A stretch of DNA of 64,000 bases from Streptomyces phaeolivaceus. Its GTDB lineage: Bacteria > Actinomycetota > Actinomycetes > Streptomycetales > Streptomycetaceae. A program made the translations under genes and the position numbers. Shown here piece by piece: positions 42,513 to 51,789 of this stretch. The notes beneath the pieces were generated by a model. It worked only from the letters and a program-made list of their open reading frames with translations, was not told the DNA's origin and did not search any database. The first letter of the stretch is position 1. Every line of letters starts with the position of its first letter. The stretch covers positions 5,208,001 through 5,272,000 of the forward strand of contig NZ_CP045096.1 in the NCBI RefSeq assembly GCF_009184865.1. The letters are read 5' to 3'.

Positions 42513-43271
42513 TCAGTTGGCCCAGAGCTGGTACCCGACTCCCCGGACCGTCCGGATCAGGGACCGGCCCGGCTCCCCCAGTTTGCGGCGCAGGTAGTAG
42601 ATGTAGGTGTCGACCACCCCGGAGCCCTCGTCGCGGTGGTTCCAGACGCGCTCCTGGATCTGGCCCCGGGACAGCACACGGCCCGGGTTCTCCATGAGGT
42701 AGCGCAGCAGGGCGAACTCGGTGGTGGTGAGATCGACGGGGCGGCCGGCGGCCCACACCTGGTGGGCGTCGGCGTCCAGTTGGACCGCACCCGCGCGCAG
42801 CCGGTTGCGGTCGGGCACGGGATGGCCGCCGCCCGCCCGGCGCAGCAGGGCCCGTACCCGCGCGGCGACCTCCTTCAGCTCGAACGGCTTGGTGACGAAG
42901 TCGTCGCCGCCCATGTCGAGCCCGCGTACCCGGTCGTCGACACCGCCGAGCCCGGTGAGGAAGAGCACGGGGACGGCGTTGCCCCGGTCGCGCAGGGTCC
43001 GGCAGACCTCGAAGCCGCCCAGATCGGGGAGGTTGACGTCGAGGAGGATCAGATCGGGGCCGTACCGGGTGACGGCCTCCAGGGCCTGACGGCCGGTGGC
43101 GGCGGCGGTCACCCGGTAGCCGAGGAATTCCAGCGCCATGGTCAGCATGGAGCGGATGCCCTCCTCGTCGTCCACGACGAGCAATCGCCCGGCCGACGTG
43201 GAGGAGGTGGCCGGGGCGGGCGAAGTCGCTGGTGGGGAGGTGGGGAAGGCGGAGGGCACAGGCGTGGTCAT
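42513..43271 (-). CDS. OmpR/PhoB-family response regulator
   Basis: A 252-residue protein with AAAGGAACAGG before ATG 43271. After a Pro/Ser/Thr-rich N-terminal extension (about 25 residues), the receiver domain starts GRLLVVDDEEGIRSML; the phosphorylated Asp is in DLILLDVNLPDLGGFEV, and the Thr and Lys are in VLFLTGLG and FVTKPF. The C-terminal winged helix (about 155-250) has LTTTEFALLRYLMENPGRVLSRGQIQERVWNH and DTYIYYLRRKL. It is the partner of the kinase at 40934. Confidence 0.94.
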   Translation of the reverse strand: MTTPVPSAFPTSPPATSPAPATSSTSAGRLLVVDDEEGIRSMLTMALEFLGYRVTAAATGRQALEAVTRYGPDLILLDVNLPDLGGFEVCRTLRDRGNAVPVLFLTGLGGVDDRVRGLDMGGDDFVTKPFELKEVAARVRALLRRAGGGHPVPDRNRLRAGAVQLDADAHQVWAAGRPVDLTTTEFALLRYLMENPGRVLSRGQIQERVWNHRDEGSGVVDTYIYYLRRKLGEPGRSLIRTVRGVGYQLWAN

Positions 43272-43421
43272 GTCCTGTTCCTTTGCGACCGTGACCTCGG
43301 AGGCGAGGTCTCACGTTTCGAACAGGGCCGTATCGTCACACGTACCGGCAGGTAAGGGAGAACGGTTTCCCCTACATTCGGAATGACGCGTTCACTTCGG
43401 CTGACCACGCCTGCGCGCGTC

Positions 43422-45389
43422 CTACTTGGTGAAGATGAAGTACTTCCAGGCGCCGTACGTCGTGGTGTTCACGTTGTCGCCGGAGGTCGTGTCGTGGTAC
43501 TCCGACCGGAACCGGAATCGGATGTCCGTGGTCGGGGTGCCCGTGAGGGTCACGTGCGACTTGCCGGAGGTGCCGAGGGGGAAGTACTCGGAACCCGCGT
43601 CGTGCCAGGCGCCGTCGTAGTGGAACTGCAGCTGCAGGCGCTGCTTGCGGTCCTTGTAGTACGTCATCGAGGTCTTCAGGACGGGGTCCTTGGACTTGCG
43701 GACGTAGTGGTACTTCTGGCCCCAGACCGTCCGCGTCTTGTAGTGGCCCGAGATCGACGACGAGATGGCGACCTTGGTGTAGACGGTGTTGGTGACCGTC
43801 CTCGCCCTGTAGCGCGAGTCGCCCGCGAACTTCACCGAGATCTTGGTGTCGCGCTTGAGGTCGACGGTGGCCGACAGATCGCCCTTGGAGTTGACCGTCC
43901 CCGACTTCACCAGCTTGTTCGGCCTGTCCGGGCCGTACGGGTCGGCCCAGATCTCGACCTTGCGGTTCTTGTACGTCTTGCCGAGGTGCGCGGTGAACTT
44001 CACGTCCGCGCCGTACGCGTAGGTCTTGCGGTTCTTGTCCAGCGAGAGCGCGGCGCCGGCGCGGGAGACCTCGACCTTGGTGGAGGCGGACGCGGCGGTG
44101 TGCTCGGCGTCGCCCGCGTACGTGACCTTGTAGGTGACCTTGCCGCCGGACGGCGGGGTGTCCTGGAAGGAGAACTTGCCGTCCGCGCCCAGCGACTTGG
44201 TGCCGAGCGACTTGCCCTTCGGGGACTCCATGTCGGTGCGGGTGACCGTGAGCGGGGTGCCGGCGGGCAGGGCCAGGTTCGAGGTGAGCGTGCCCTTGAC
44301 CGTGAGCGCCTTGGCGCGGGTGGCCGTGGCCGGGGCGCTCACGGTGATCCTGTTGGTGTACTTGCGGGGCTCGTCGACGACATGGAACGTGGTCGCGCCG
44401 GACGACGAGGTCAGCGCGAACAGCTTCTGGCCGTCGGGGGCCCACACCACGCCGTTGTCGTTCCACAGCACCGAGGGGTGCAGATCGCGGACGCTCGCGG
44501 GCTGGTCGGCGCCCTTGGTGAAGACGTAGGTGTCGCCCGCGTCGTCGAAGTCGAAGATCGTCGCCGCGACCGTGCCGTCCGGGGCGATGTCGACGCCCAT
44601 CGGCTCGTCCGCCACCGGGAACGTGCGCGTCTGCTCCAGGTCGGAGAGGCGGTACTCGGTGAGCGCGCGGCTGTTGTTGCCCGCCACCACCAGGTGGGTG
44701 CCGTCCGGGGTGAGCGCGGCGTCGTTGGGGAAGCCGCCCTTGTCCGCGGAGACCCGGATCACCGGCGTACCGGAGGAGACGTCGTAGACGATGACCGGGC
44801 CGGAGCTGATGCCCGCGTCGAGCGCGACGAGGGTGCCCGGGTTGTCCGGGTCGGCGTACAGCCGGGGCGGGCTGGCGTAGTCGTGGCCCCCGGAGAGGTC
44901 CAGCGTGACCGTGGGGGTCTCGGCGGTCAGGTCGACCGCGCCGAGACCGGAGTCCCACTGGTCGCCGTAGGCGAACCACAGCTTGCCGCCGGCGAGGGCC
45001 AGCCGCGACGGATCGGTGTTCGCGCCGGTCGGGTACTCGGCGGTCTGCGTCCGGGTCTCCGTGTCGATGGCGACGATCTTGTCGGCGCCGGACACGGCCG
45101 CGTACAAAGTGGTGCCGTCCGGGCTCAGTTCGAGGTCCCTGACCTGCGGCAGACCGGTGAGCTGGGTGACGACCACACCGGCGTACGTGGTGACGACGAT
45201 CTTGCTGTTGCCCGGGTCGCTGATGAACAGCCGCTGGTGCCCGGCGTCCACCACCGTGTCGGACGGATCGGAGACGGCGATGGACCTGCTGCTGTCGGCG
45301 GCGGCCGGTGCGACCGTGCCGACCGCGAGCGCGGCCGAGCTGAAGAGGACCGCCAGGGCTGTGGCAGCCGGAAGAGTGCGCATACGCAC
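43422..45389 (-). CDS. Secreted beta-propeller protein with Ig-like repeats
   Basis: A 655-residue protein from GTG 45389 (ATG 45383 is an alternative). A signal peptide (about 1-32, ending APAAAD) is followed by a YVTN/NHL-like beta-propeller (about 38-345) with DPSDTVVDAGHQRLFISDPGNSKIVV, LELSPDGTTLYAAVSGADKIVAID, and ADEPMGVDIAPDGTVAATIFD. Two or more Ig-like (bacterial Ig3-type) domains follow (about 350-555), and a Tyr/Lys-rich C-terminal region (about 560-655). No anchor is visible. It is probably a cell-surface or extracellular binding protein. Confidence 0.85.
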   Translation of the reverse strand: MRMRTLPAATALAVLFSSAALAVGTVAPAAADSSRSIAVSDPSDTVVDAGHQRLFISDPGNSKIVVTTYAGVVVTQLTGLPQVRDLELSPDGTTLYAAVSGADKIVAIDTETRTQTAEYPTGANTDPSRLALAGGKLWFAYGDQWDSGLGAVDLTAETPTVTLDLSGGHDYASPPRLYADPDNPGTLVALDAGISSGPVIVYDVSSGTPVIRVSADKGGFPNDAALTPDGTHLVVAGNNSRALTEYRLSDLEQTRTFPVADEPMGVDIAPDGTVAATIFDFDDAGDTYVFTKGADQPASVRDLHPSVLWNDNGVVWAPDGQKLFALTSSSGATTFHVVDEPRKYTNRITVSAPATATRAKALTVKGTLTSNLALPAGTPLTVTRTDMESPKGKSLGTKSLGADGKFSFQDTPPSGGKVTYKVTYAGDAEHTAASASTKVEVSRAGAALSLDKNRKTYAYGADVKFTAHLGKTYKNRKVEIWADPYGPDRPNKLVKSGTVNSKGDLSATVDLKRDTKISVKFAGDSRYRARTVTNTVYTKVAISSSISGHYKTRTVWGQKYHYVRKSKDPVLKTSMTYYKDRKQRLQLQFHYDGAWHDAGSEYFPLGTSGKSHVTLTGTPTTDIRFRFRSEYHDTTSGDNVNTTTYGAWKYFIFTK

Positions 45390-45735
45390 GGTTTCGAACC
45401 CCCCGGAACGAAAGAAATGGGTGCGTCATGGCGTGCCGTCGCGCGGGGCCGGTGTGTTCGACCTGTGCCGCGTGTGTGACACCTGTGACACGTGTGACGC
45501 GTGAGCGAAGACTAAGTCATGGCTCCGACAAGAGGGTCACAGGGGGTGGTGGAGAACTCAACGTATTTACGTCCCGTACGTCCACGCGGGCGCACGCGCC
45601 GTCCGCGCACCTCGCGCGCGGTCACCCGAACGGCCCTGAGCCGCGCCGTCACCCGGTCGGCCCCCTGCTATCCACAAGGGGAGGGGACGTGCCGAGAGGA
45701 CGTACCCGACGTACCCGTGAAGGGAAGAACCACCC
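45390..45735. other. 346-base divergent intergenic region
   Basis: It lies between the beta-propeller gene and the TM-helix channel gene. Near 45473-45500 are three TGTGAC(A/G)C-type direct repeats. Otherwise I see no feature I can name. Confidence 0.5.
45473..45500. promoter_or_regulatory. TGTGACAC-type direct repeats
   Basis: TGTGACAC, TGTGACAC and TGTGACGC follow each other about nine to ten bases apart, about 85-110 bases before the beta-propeller gene's start. They could be regulator half-sites. The identity of the regulator is unknown. Confidence 0.35.
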
Positions 45736-46545
45736 ATGGTCAGCCTGTCCGTCGACGTGTCCGTCGACTTCACCCAGGGCCTGAACGACGCCTGGTCCAA
45801 GGTCGCGCAGTTCGCGCCGAAACTCGCCGCCTTCCTCGTCGTCCTGGTCGTCGGCTGGTTCGTCGCGAAACTGGTCGCCCGCGTCCTCGACCGCGTGCTG
45901 CGCAGAATCGGCTCCGAGCGTCTCTCGGAACGTGCCGGAACGTCTCGCCTGCTCCGGGACTCCGCGTACGACCTGACCGGCATCCTCCGCGGGATCGTGT
46001 ACTACGCGCTGATGCTGATGACCCTCCAGTTCGCGCTGGGGGTCTTCGGCGCCAACCCCGTCAGCGCGCTGATCAACGACATCGTGGCCTGGCTGCCGCG
46101 CGCGATCGTCGCCGTCGTCCTCGTGGTCGTCGCGATGGCCGTGGCGAACGCGGTGCGCGGGATCGTCGGGGGCGCGCTCGCCTCCGTCTCCTACGGCCGG
46201 GCCCTCGCCACCGCCGTCTGGGCGTGCGTCGTCGGCCTCGGCGCCATCGCGGCGCTCGGCCAGGCCGGTATCGCCCAGGACGTCACCCGGCCGGTGCTGT
46301 ACGCGGCGCTCGCCACGGTCGCCGGGATCCTCGTCGTCGGCGTCGGCGGGGGTCTCATCGGCCCGATGCGGCAGCGGTGGGAGCGGATGCTGACGACAGT
46401 GGAGCGCGAGACCGCGCAGGCCCGGGGCAGTGTGGCCGCGTACCGGGCGGACCGCGAGGAGGCCCTGCGCGGCGACGCGGAGGTCGGGCAGGGCGCGGGC
46501 ACGGTCACGGGGCCGGGCAGCCCGCGGCGGTCCGCGGACGTGTGA
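45736..46545 (+). CDS. TM-helix / mechanosensitive channel-like membrane protein
   Basis: A 269-residue protein starting at ATG 45736. Four to five hydrophobic helices with the TM_helix repeat pattern: FTQGLNDAWSKVAQFAPKLAAFLVVLVVGWFVAKLVARVLDRVLRR, then LNDIVAWLPRAIVAVVLVVVAMAVANAVRGIVGG. These resemble CmpX/MscS-related proteins. The beta domain of MscS is missing, so channel activity is uncertain. The C-terminus is soluble and charged. A terminator follows at 46577. Confidence 0.8.
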   Translation: MVSLSVDVSVDFTQGLNDAWSKVAQFAPKLAAFLVVLVVGWFVAKLVARVLDRVLRRIGSERLSERAGTSRLLRDSAYDLTGILRGIVYYALMLMTLQFALGVFGANPVSALINDIVAWLPRAIVAVVLVVVAMAVANAVRGIVGGALASVSYGRALATAVWACVVGLGAIAALGQAGIAQDVTRPVLYAALATVAGILVVGVGGGLIGPMRQRWERMLTTVERETAQARGSVAAYRADREEALRGDAEVGQGAGTVTGPGSPRRSADV

Positions 46546-46576
46546 CACCGGCCCGTCCGAACGGCCCGAACGGGAT

Positions 46577-46619
46577 GCGGCCCGGCCGCGCACACGGAAG
46601 GTGTGCGCGGCCGGGCCGC
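46577..46619. terminator. Terminator between convergent genes
   Basis: A perfect 19-base stem (46577-46595 with 46601-46619), loop GGAAG. It lies between the TM-helix protein and the convergent NLP gene. Confidence 0.85.
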
Positions 46620-46631
46620 GTCGCGTCGGGA

Positions 46632-47474
46632 TCAGCCGGCGCCGTTCGGGTCGAAGGCGATCCCGTCGGGCTTCGCACGGGTCAGTTCCGTGGGGAAGCG
46701 GCCGTCCTTCAGCGGGAAGTTGGCGTCGCCCCAGCTGGCGCCGTTCAAACGGCTCTGGAGGCTCGCCGTCCACCTGTTGTCGCCGCCCGGGAAGCTGTTC
46801 CAGCTGATCAGACGCGGGAAGTCCCAGCCGCCGTCGCTCCAGGCCTCCGCTCCCTCACCCGGGTCGGCGAAGCGGAACGAGTGGGTGTCCCACAGGTTGC
46901 CCCCCTTGTGGTAGACGACCTTGACGCGGACGCCGTCCTTCTGGACGGAACTCCACGCCTTGGTCGTGTACTCGCCATGGGCGGAGACGGACGCGTACGA
47001 CGGTGTCGCCGCACCCTGCCGCACCCAGAGGACGGCGGCCTCCCAGTCGTGGCGGTGCGAGGTGGGGGTGCAGTCGTCGCAGCTCATGTCCTTCTCGAAG
47101 TAGAGCGTGTAGATGATGGCGCACCAGCCGTTGTTGCACTTCACCCGTGAGTAGGTGTTGGCCTTGCCGAGATGGTTCGTGCGGCACTGGCCGGTGACCG
47201 ACCCACTGTCGTCGAGGCCGCCGTTGAGGGTGCCGTTCTTGTCGATCGCCGCGACGGGCAGGCAGCCGTCGCTGTCGTAGTCGAAGTACGGTTGGAACGT
47301 CTTCTGGAAGGAAGTCGTGCTCTCGGCCAGGGGTGTCAGCACGGCGGCGTGGGCACTGCCGCTCAGCGCGACGGTCAGCGCGGCGGCGGTGGACCCGACG
47401 AGGGCCACCCGACCGAGTCGCCCGAAGCGCGAGGCCAGGGACTTCCGTGTCGACTTCTTCGGTGCTTTGGACAT
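46632..47474 (-). CDS. NPP1/NLP (necrosis- and ethylene-inducing-like) secreted protein
   Basis: A 280-residue protein; ATG 47474 with GTGGAGAA about 12 bases upstream. The basic N-terminus and hydrophobic stretch (about 1-43, ending SGSAHAA) form a signal peptide. The mature part has the NPP1 fold: a conserved heptapeptide region SHRHDWEAAVLW (consensus GHRHDWE), preceded by YTLYFEKDM and followed by ASVSAHGEYT and KVVYHKGG. Most NLPs bind plant sphingolipids and lyse dicot cells; some actinomycete members are not toxic. It is divergent from the nSTAND protein. Confidence 0.9.
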   Translation of the reverse strand: MSKAPKKSTRKSLASRFGRLGRVALVGSTAAALTVALSGSAHAAVLTPLAESTTSFQKTFQPYFDYDSDGCLPVAAIDKNGTLNGGLDDSGSVTGQCRTNHLGKANTYSRVKCNNGWCAIIYTLYFEKDMSCDDCTPTSHRHDWEAAVLWVRQGAATPSYASVSAHGEYTTKAWSSVQKDGVRVKVVYHKGGNLWDTHSFRFADPGEGAEAWSDGGWDFPRLISWNSFPGGDNRWTASLQSRLNGASWGDANFPLKDGRFPTELTRAKPDGIAFDPNGAG

Positions 47475-47719
47475 CAGCGGTTCTCCACTTGCTCTGAGGC
47501 GGGGGACACCAGTGATCCGTTCTGCGACACAGAGGCTGGCAAGCGGAGAATTGATCGGCACCTACTTCCACCGGGGCAATCAATTCGGAGCCGTAGTTCC
47601 GGATTGTTCGGCGGGGCGTCCGACCGCTGTCATCAACACCACATTTCGTGTGCTCAGGGTTACGCCCGTGTACAGGGCTACGTATGTTGACGCCTCCCAA
47701 GCGCGAAGTGGGTGCAACC

Positions 47720-50700
47720 GTGGGACGTCCTGAAAGACCGCTGGACCCGGCGACCGGGCCCGTGCAGCGCTTGGCCCACGAACTGCGGGAGCTGCGCCGG
47801 GCCGCCGGCGGCCCGTCCTACCGGGCGATGGCCGAGGACGCCGGTTTCTCCGCGACGACCCTCTCCCAGGCGGCGGGCGGCGAACGACTGCCCTCCCTCG
47901 CCGTCGTCCTCGGATACGTACGGGCCTGCGGCGGCGACCCCGGCGAGTGGGAGGCGCGCTGGAAGGAGGCCGGCGCGGCGGCCGTGGACGGCGGCGGGGA
48001 CGCCCCGGCGCCGTACCGGGGTCTCGCCCGCTTCGAACCCGGCGACCATGCGCTGTTCTTCGGCCGCGACCGGCTGGTGGAGGAGCTGTGCGACCTGGTC
48101 GACGCGCACCGCTTCGCGGCCGTGTCCGGCGCCTCCGGCAGCGGCAAGTCCTCACTGCTGCGCGCCGGGTTCCTCCCCCGGCTCCGCGAGCAGATCGCCG
48201 GGCGGGAGTGCGAGGCGGTGCTGCGGGTGTTCACCCCGGGCGTCCGGCCGGCGGAGACGTACGGGCATCTGCTGACCGTCGCCGAGGGCGAACCGGACAG
48301 CTGGGTCGTGGTGGACCAGTTCGAGGAGGTGTTCACCCTCTGCCGGGACGAGACGGAACGGGCCCGCTTCCTCGACCTGCTGCTGACCGCCCGCGACCCG
48401 GACTCCCGGCTGCGGGTCCTCATCGCCGTCCGCGCCGACTTCGACGCCCGCTGCGCCGAACACCCGGGCCTCGCGGACGCGCTGCGCGACGCCCGTCTCG
48501 CGGTCGGCCCGATGACCGCGGACGAACTGCGCGAGGCGGTGGTACGGCCCGCGCAGGCGGCCGGACTCCTGGTCGAACGCTCCCTCGCCGCGACCGTCGT
48601 CGAGGAGGTCCACGACCGGCCCGGCGCGCTGCCCATGCTGTCGCACGCCCTGTTGGAGACCTGGCGCCGCCGCAGGGGCCGCATGCTGACGACGGCCGCG
48701 TACGAGGCGGCCGGCGGCATCGACGGCGCGATCGCGGCGAGCGCCGAGACGGTGTACGGGCAGCTGTCCGCGCCCCAGGCCGTCGCCGCCCGGCAGTTGC
48801 TGCTGCGCCTGGTGGAACCGGGCCGGGGCACCGTCGACACCGGGCGCCCGCTCACCCGGGAGGAACTGCTGGAGTGCGTCCATCCCGATGTGCCGGTGGT
48901 GGTGGAACGGCTCGCCCGCGCCCGGCTGCTGACCGTCGACGCGGAGGGCGTACGGCTCGCCCACGAGTCGCTGATCGGCTGCTGGCCCCGGCTGCACCGC
49001 TGGATCGACCGGGACCGCGAACGGCTGCGGCACCTCCGGCAGCTCACCGAGGCCGCCCGCGCCTGGCTGGAGCACGACCGCGACCCCGGCACCCTCTACC
49101 GGGGCACCCGGCTGGCCCGTACGGAGGAGGTGTTCCCCGACCACGCCCGGGACCCGGGGCTCACGGAGGGGGAACGGGCCTTTCTCACCGCCGCGTTCGA
49201 CGCCCGCGCGGCGGAGCGCCGGGCCGCCGCCCGCTCCACGCGGCGCGCCCGGACCCTGGTGGGCGCGCTCTCGGCGGTCCTCGCGGTGGCGCTCGTCGCG
49301 GGGCTCGCGGCCTGGCGGCAGCACGACGACAACCTGCTCCAGCGGACGCAGAACACCGCGCGCCGGGTGGCCGCCGTCGCGGACGGCCTGCGCACCACCG
49401 ACCCCCGCTCCGCGCTCCTCCTCGGGGTCGCCGCCTGGCGCATGGCCCCGCTCCCGGAGACCCGCCGCGCCCTCCTCGGCTCCCTCGCCCAGCCGGAGGT
49501 GGAGGCATTCTCCGACCCCGCGTCCGGCTTCCGCTCCCGGCGGTTCCTCGCCGACTCGGGCCGGGTCCTCCTCAGCGTCGACGACCGCACCTGGCAGACC
49601 TGGAACCTCGGCACCCGCCGCACCACCGCCTCCGGCGTCCTCCCCGAGGGCGAGGTCCTGGCCGCCGGCCCCGACGCCCGCGTCCTGGCCGTCGAGACGG
49701 GGGACGGCCGGATAGGCCTGTGGGACCTGCGAGCCGCCGACTGGACCGGTGGTCCACTGCCGGTGGCGGGGCGGGACGGGATCGCTTTCGGGGCTAGCGG
49801 GGACAGCTTCGTGCTGGCCGAGCCCGGTGCGCGTGCGGACGGCGGTGCGGGTTCGGCTGCCGGTGCCGGTGCGGACGGCCCGGCGGGTTCGGCTGCCGGT
49901 GCCGGCACAGGTGCCGATGTGGCTTCCGGCTCCGGTGCGGTCTCCGGTTCCGGTGCTGCCTCCGCTTCTCCCCCTGCCTCCGCCTCCGCCCCTGCCTCCG
50001 TCCCCGCCTATAGAACCGGCTCGGACGCCGGTGTCGTACGGGTGCGGTCCGTCGGGGACGGGCGGGTGCTGTTCGAGGAGCGGGGGGTCACGACGGCGAA
50101 TGTGGCGGTGAGCGGGGACGACCGGCTGGTCGCCGTGTGTCCGGCGGGGGAGGCGCCGGAGGTCCGGGAGGTCGCCGGGCGGCGGGTGGTGCACGGGGCG
50201 TGGGAGCGGGCCCACGGGGTCTGCGGCGCCGGCTCGATGCTGGAGTTCGGCGCCGACGGCCGGTTCGCCCTCGTCGGCGAGGGCCGGGCGCGGGTGTGGG
50301 ACGTCCGTACCGGTGACCGGGTCGCCGAGGTGCGCGACCCGGGTGTGCTGCGCGGGTCGTTCAGCGAGGACGGACGGTTCCTCGCGACCTTCGGCTCCGC
50401 CGACGAGATCAGGGTGTGGCGGCTCTCCGCCCCGGACGCCCCCGTCCTGCGCCATCCCCTCAACAACCAGAACGTGCACGGCCGCCTCGCCTGGGACCCG
50501 GGCGCCCCCCTCCTGCGCTACACGGAGGGCAGCACCGCCCACACCCTCGACCTGACGGCCACCGTCACCGCCGCCTGGCGCGACCGGCCCCTGGCCGGCG
50601 TCCTGATCAGCCCCGACGGCCGGGTCTACGCCACCGCCGAACGCACCGGCACCGGCCTCGCCTTCGCACTCCGCGCCACCGGCGACGGCCGTCTCGTCCG

Positions 50701-51655
50701 CACCCTGCCCACGCCGCCCCGGCCCGCCCCGGTGGACCATGTGTCGCCCCCGCCGCTCGCCCCGGGGGACGTCGTCCCGCGGATGGCGTTCAGCCCCGAC
50801 GGCAGCCGGTTCGTGTACGGGGTCACCGCGCCCGGCAGACGGTCCGCACCGCAGCGGTTCACCGTCTGGAACCTGGACCGGGACCGCTGGCAGAGCGCGC
50901 TGGACCTGGGGCGGACCCAGTCCGGCACGGCGGTGACGGCCCTGGCCCTGAACCGCGACGGCAGCACCCTCTTCACCACCCGGACCCCGGCCGCCGGCGA
51001 ACAGAGCAACGAGCGGTGGAACACCGTGACCCGCCGCCGGGCCGCCTCCCTCACCGGACCGGACCTGGCCAGCTCACGTCTCGCGCTCAGCCCCCGCGCC
51101 GAACTCGTCGTCGGCGACAACCGCGTATCCCGTCGCGTCACCGAGCGCGGCGCCGCCCTGGACCTGGTCCAGGGCGACCACATCAGCGCGCTGGCGTTCA
51201 GCCCCGACGGGAGTCGGCTGGCGGCGGGCGACCGTACCGGCCGGGTAGCCCTGTGGGACGGGGAACTGCGCCGCCGGGCCGGTGTCCTGCGCAACGTCTT
51301 CCCGGCCCCGCTCGGCCGGACCGCGGAGGCGGTCACCGCGCTCGCCCTGAGCCCCGACGGCCACACCCTCGCCGTCGGCGGCGACGCCGGCACGGTCCAG
51401 CTCTGGGACACCACCACCCAACAGCCCCTCGGCGGCCCGCTGCCCTCCCCCGGCGAACCCATCGCCTCCCTCGCCTTCAGCCCCGACAGCGCCACCCTCT
51501 ACGCCGCCGGCACCCACGTCCCCCTCCACCGCCACACCATCGTCCCCACCCGCACCCTCACCCACATCTGCGCCCGCGCCGGGAACGAGAACCTGACCCG
51601 GGCCGAGTGGTCCACGTACGTCCCGGACGCGCCGTACCGGAGGGTGTGCGACTGA
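47720..51655 (+). CDS. HTH-nSTAND1-WD40 signalling protein
   Basis: A protein of about 1311 residues from GTG 47720 (VGRPERPLDPATGPVQ); an upstream ATG (47684) is also in frame. N-terminal HTH domain (about 10-75, YRAMAEDAGFSATTLSQAAGGERLPSL), then a novel STAND P-loop NTPase (about 95-430) with Walker A GASGSGKSSLLRAG and Walker B SWVVVDQFEEVF. A transmembrane-like segment (about 525-545, TLVGALSAVLAVALVAGLAAW) separates it from a WD40 beta-propeller (about 600-1305) with repeats such as LAFSPDGSRLAAGDRTGRVALWD. An Ala/Gly/Ser low-complexity insert breaks the propeller at about 705-770. STAND proteins are switch-like signal proteins; the trigger is unknown. Confidence 0.88.
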   Translation: MGRPERPLDPATGPVQRLAHELRELRRAAGGPSYRAMAEDAGFSATTLSQAAGGERLPSLAVVLGYVRACGGDPGEWEARWKEAGAAAVDGGGDAPAPYRGLARFEPGDHALFFGRDRLVEELCDLVDAHRFAAVSGASGSGKSSLLRAGFLPRLREQIAGRECEAVLRVFTPGVRPAETYGHLLTVAEGEPDSWVVVDQFEEVFTLCRDETERARFLDLLLTARDPDSRLRVLIAVRADFDARCAEHPGLADALRDARLAVGPMTADELREAVVRPAQAAGLLVERSLAATVVEEVHDRPGALPMLSHALLETWRRRRGRMLTTAAYEAAGGIDGAIAASAETVYGQLSAPQAVAARQLLLRLVEPGRGTVDTGRPLTREELLECVHPDVPVVVERLARARLLTVDAEGVRLAHESLIGCWPRLHRWIDRDRERLRHLRQLTEAARAWLEHDRDPGTLYRGTRLARTEEVFPDHARDPGLTEGERAFLTAAFDARAAERRAAARSTRRARTLVGALSAVLAVALVAGLAAWRQHDDNLLQRTQNTARRVAAVADGLRTTDPRSALLLGVAAWRMAPLPETRRALLGSLAQPEVEAFSDPASGFRSRRFLADSGRVLLSVDDRTWQTWNLGTRRTTASGVLPEGEVLAAGPDARVLAVETGDGRIGLWDLRAADWTGGPLPVAGRDGIAFGASGDSFVLAEPGARADGGAGSAAGAGADGPAGSAAGAGTGADVASGSGAVSGSGAASASPPASASAPASVPAYRTGSDAGVVRVRSVGDGRVLFEERGVTTANVAVSGDDRLVAVCPAGEAPEVREVAGRRVVHGAWERAHGVCGAGSMLEFGADGRFALVGEGRARVWDVRTGDRVAEVRDPGVLRGSFSEDGRFLATFGSADEIRVWRLSAPDAPVLRHPLNNQNVHGRLAWDPGAPLLRYTEGSTAHTLDLTATVTAAWRDRPLAGVLISPDGRVYATAERTGTGLAFALRATGDGRLVRTLPTPPRPAPVDHVSPPPLAPGDVVPRMAFSPDGSRFVYGVTAPGRRSAPQRFTVWNLDRDRWQSALDLGRTQSGTAVTALALNRDGSTLFTTRTPAAGEQSNERWNTVTRRRAASLTGPDLASSRLALSPRAELVVGDNRVSRRVTERGAALDLVQGDHISALAFSPDGSRLAAGDRTGRVALWDGELRRRAGVLRNVFPAPLGRTAEAVTALALSPDGHTLAVGGDAGTVQLWDTTTQQPLGGPLPSPGEPIASLAFSPDSATLYAAGTHVPLHRHTIVPTRTLTHICARAGNENLTRAEWSTYVPDAPYRRVCD

Positions 51656-51789
51656 GGGGTGCGTTCGGAGTCGGACACCGCTCGGCACAGAAACGTAACG
51701 GCACAGTCGTTCGAGTGAACGGCTCCGGATTCCCTCCGCGAGCTTCCGGCCTAAGCTGAGACGTCGTGCTGAGCGAACGGAGGTCTGTC

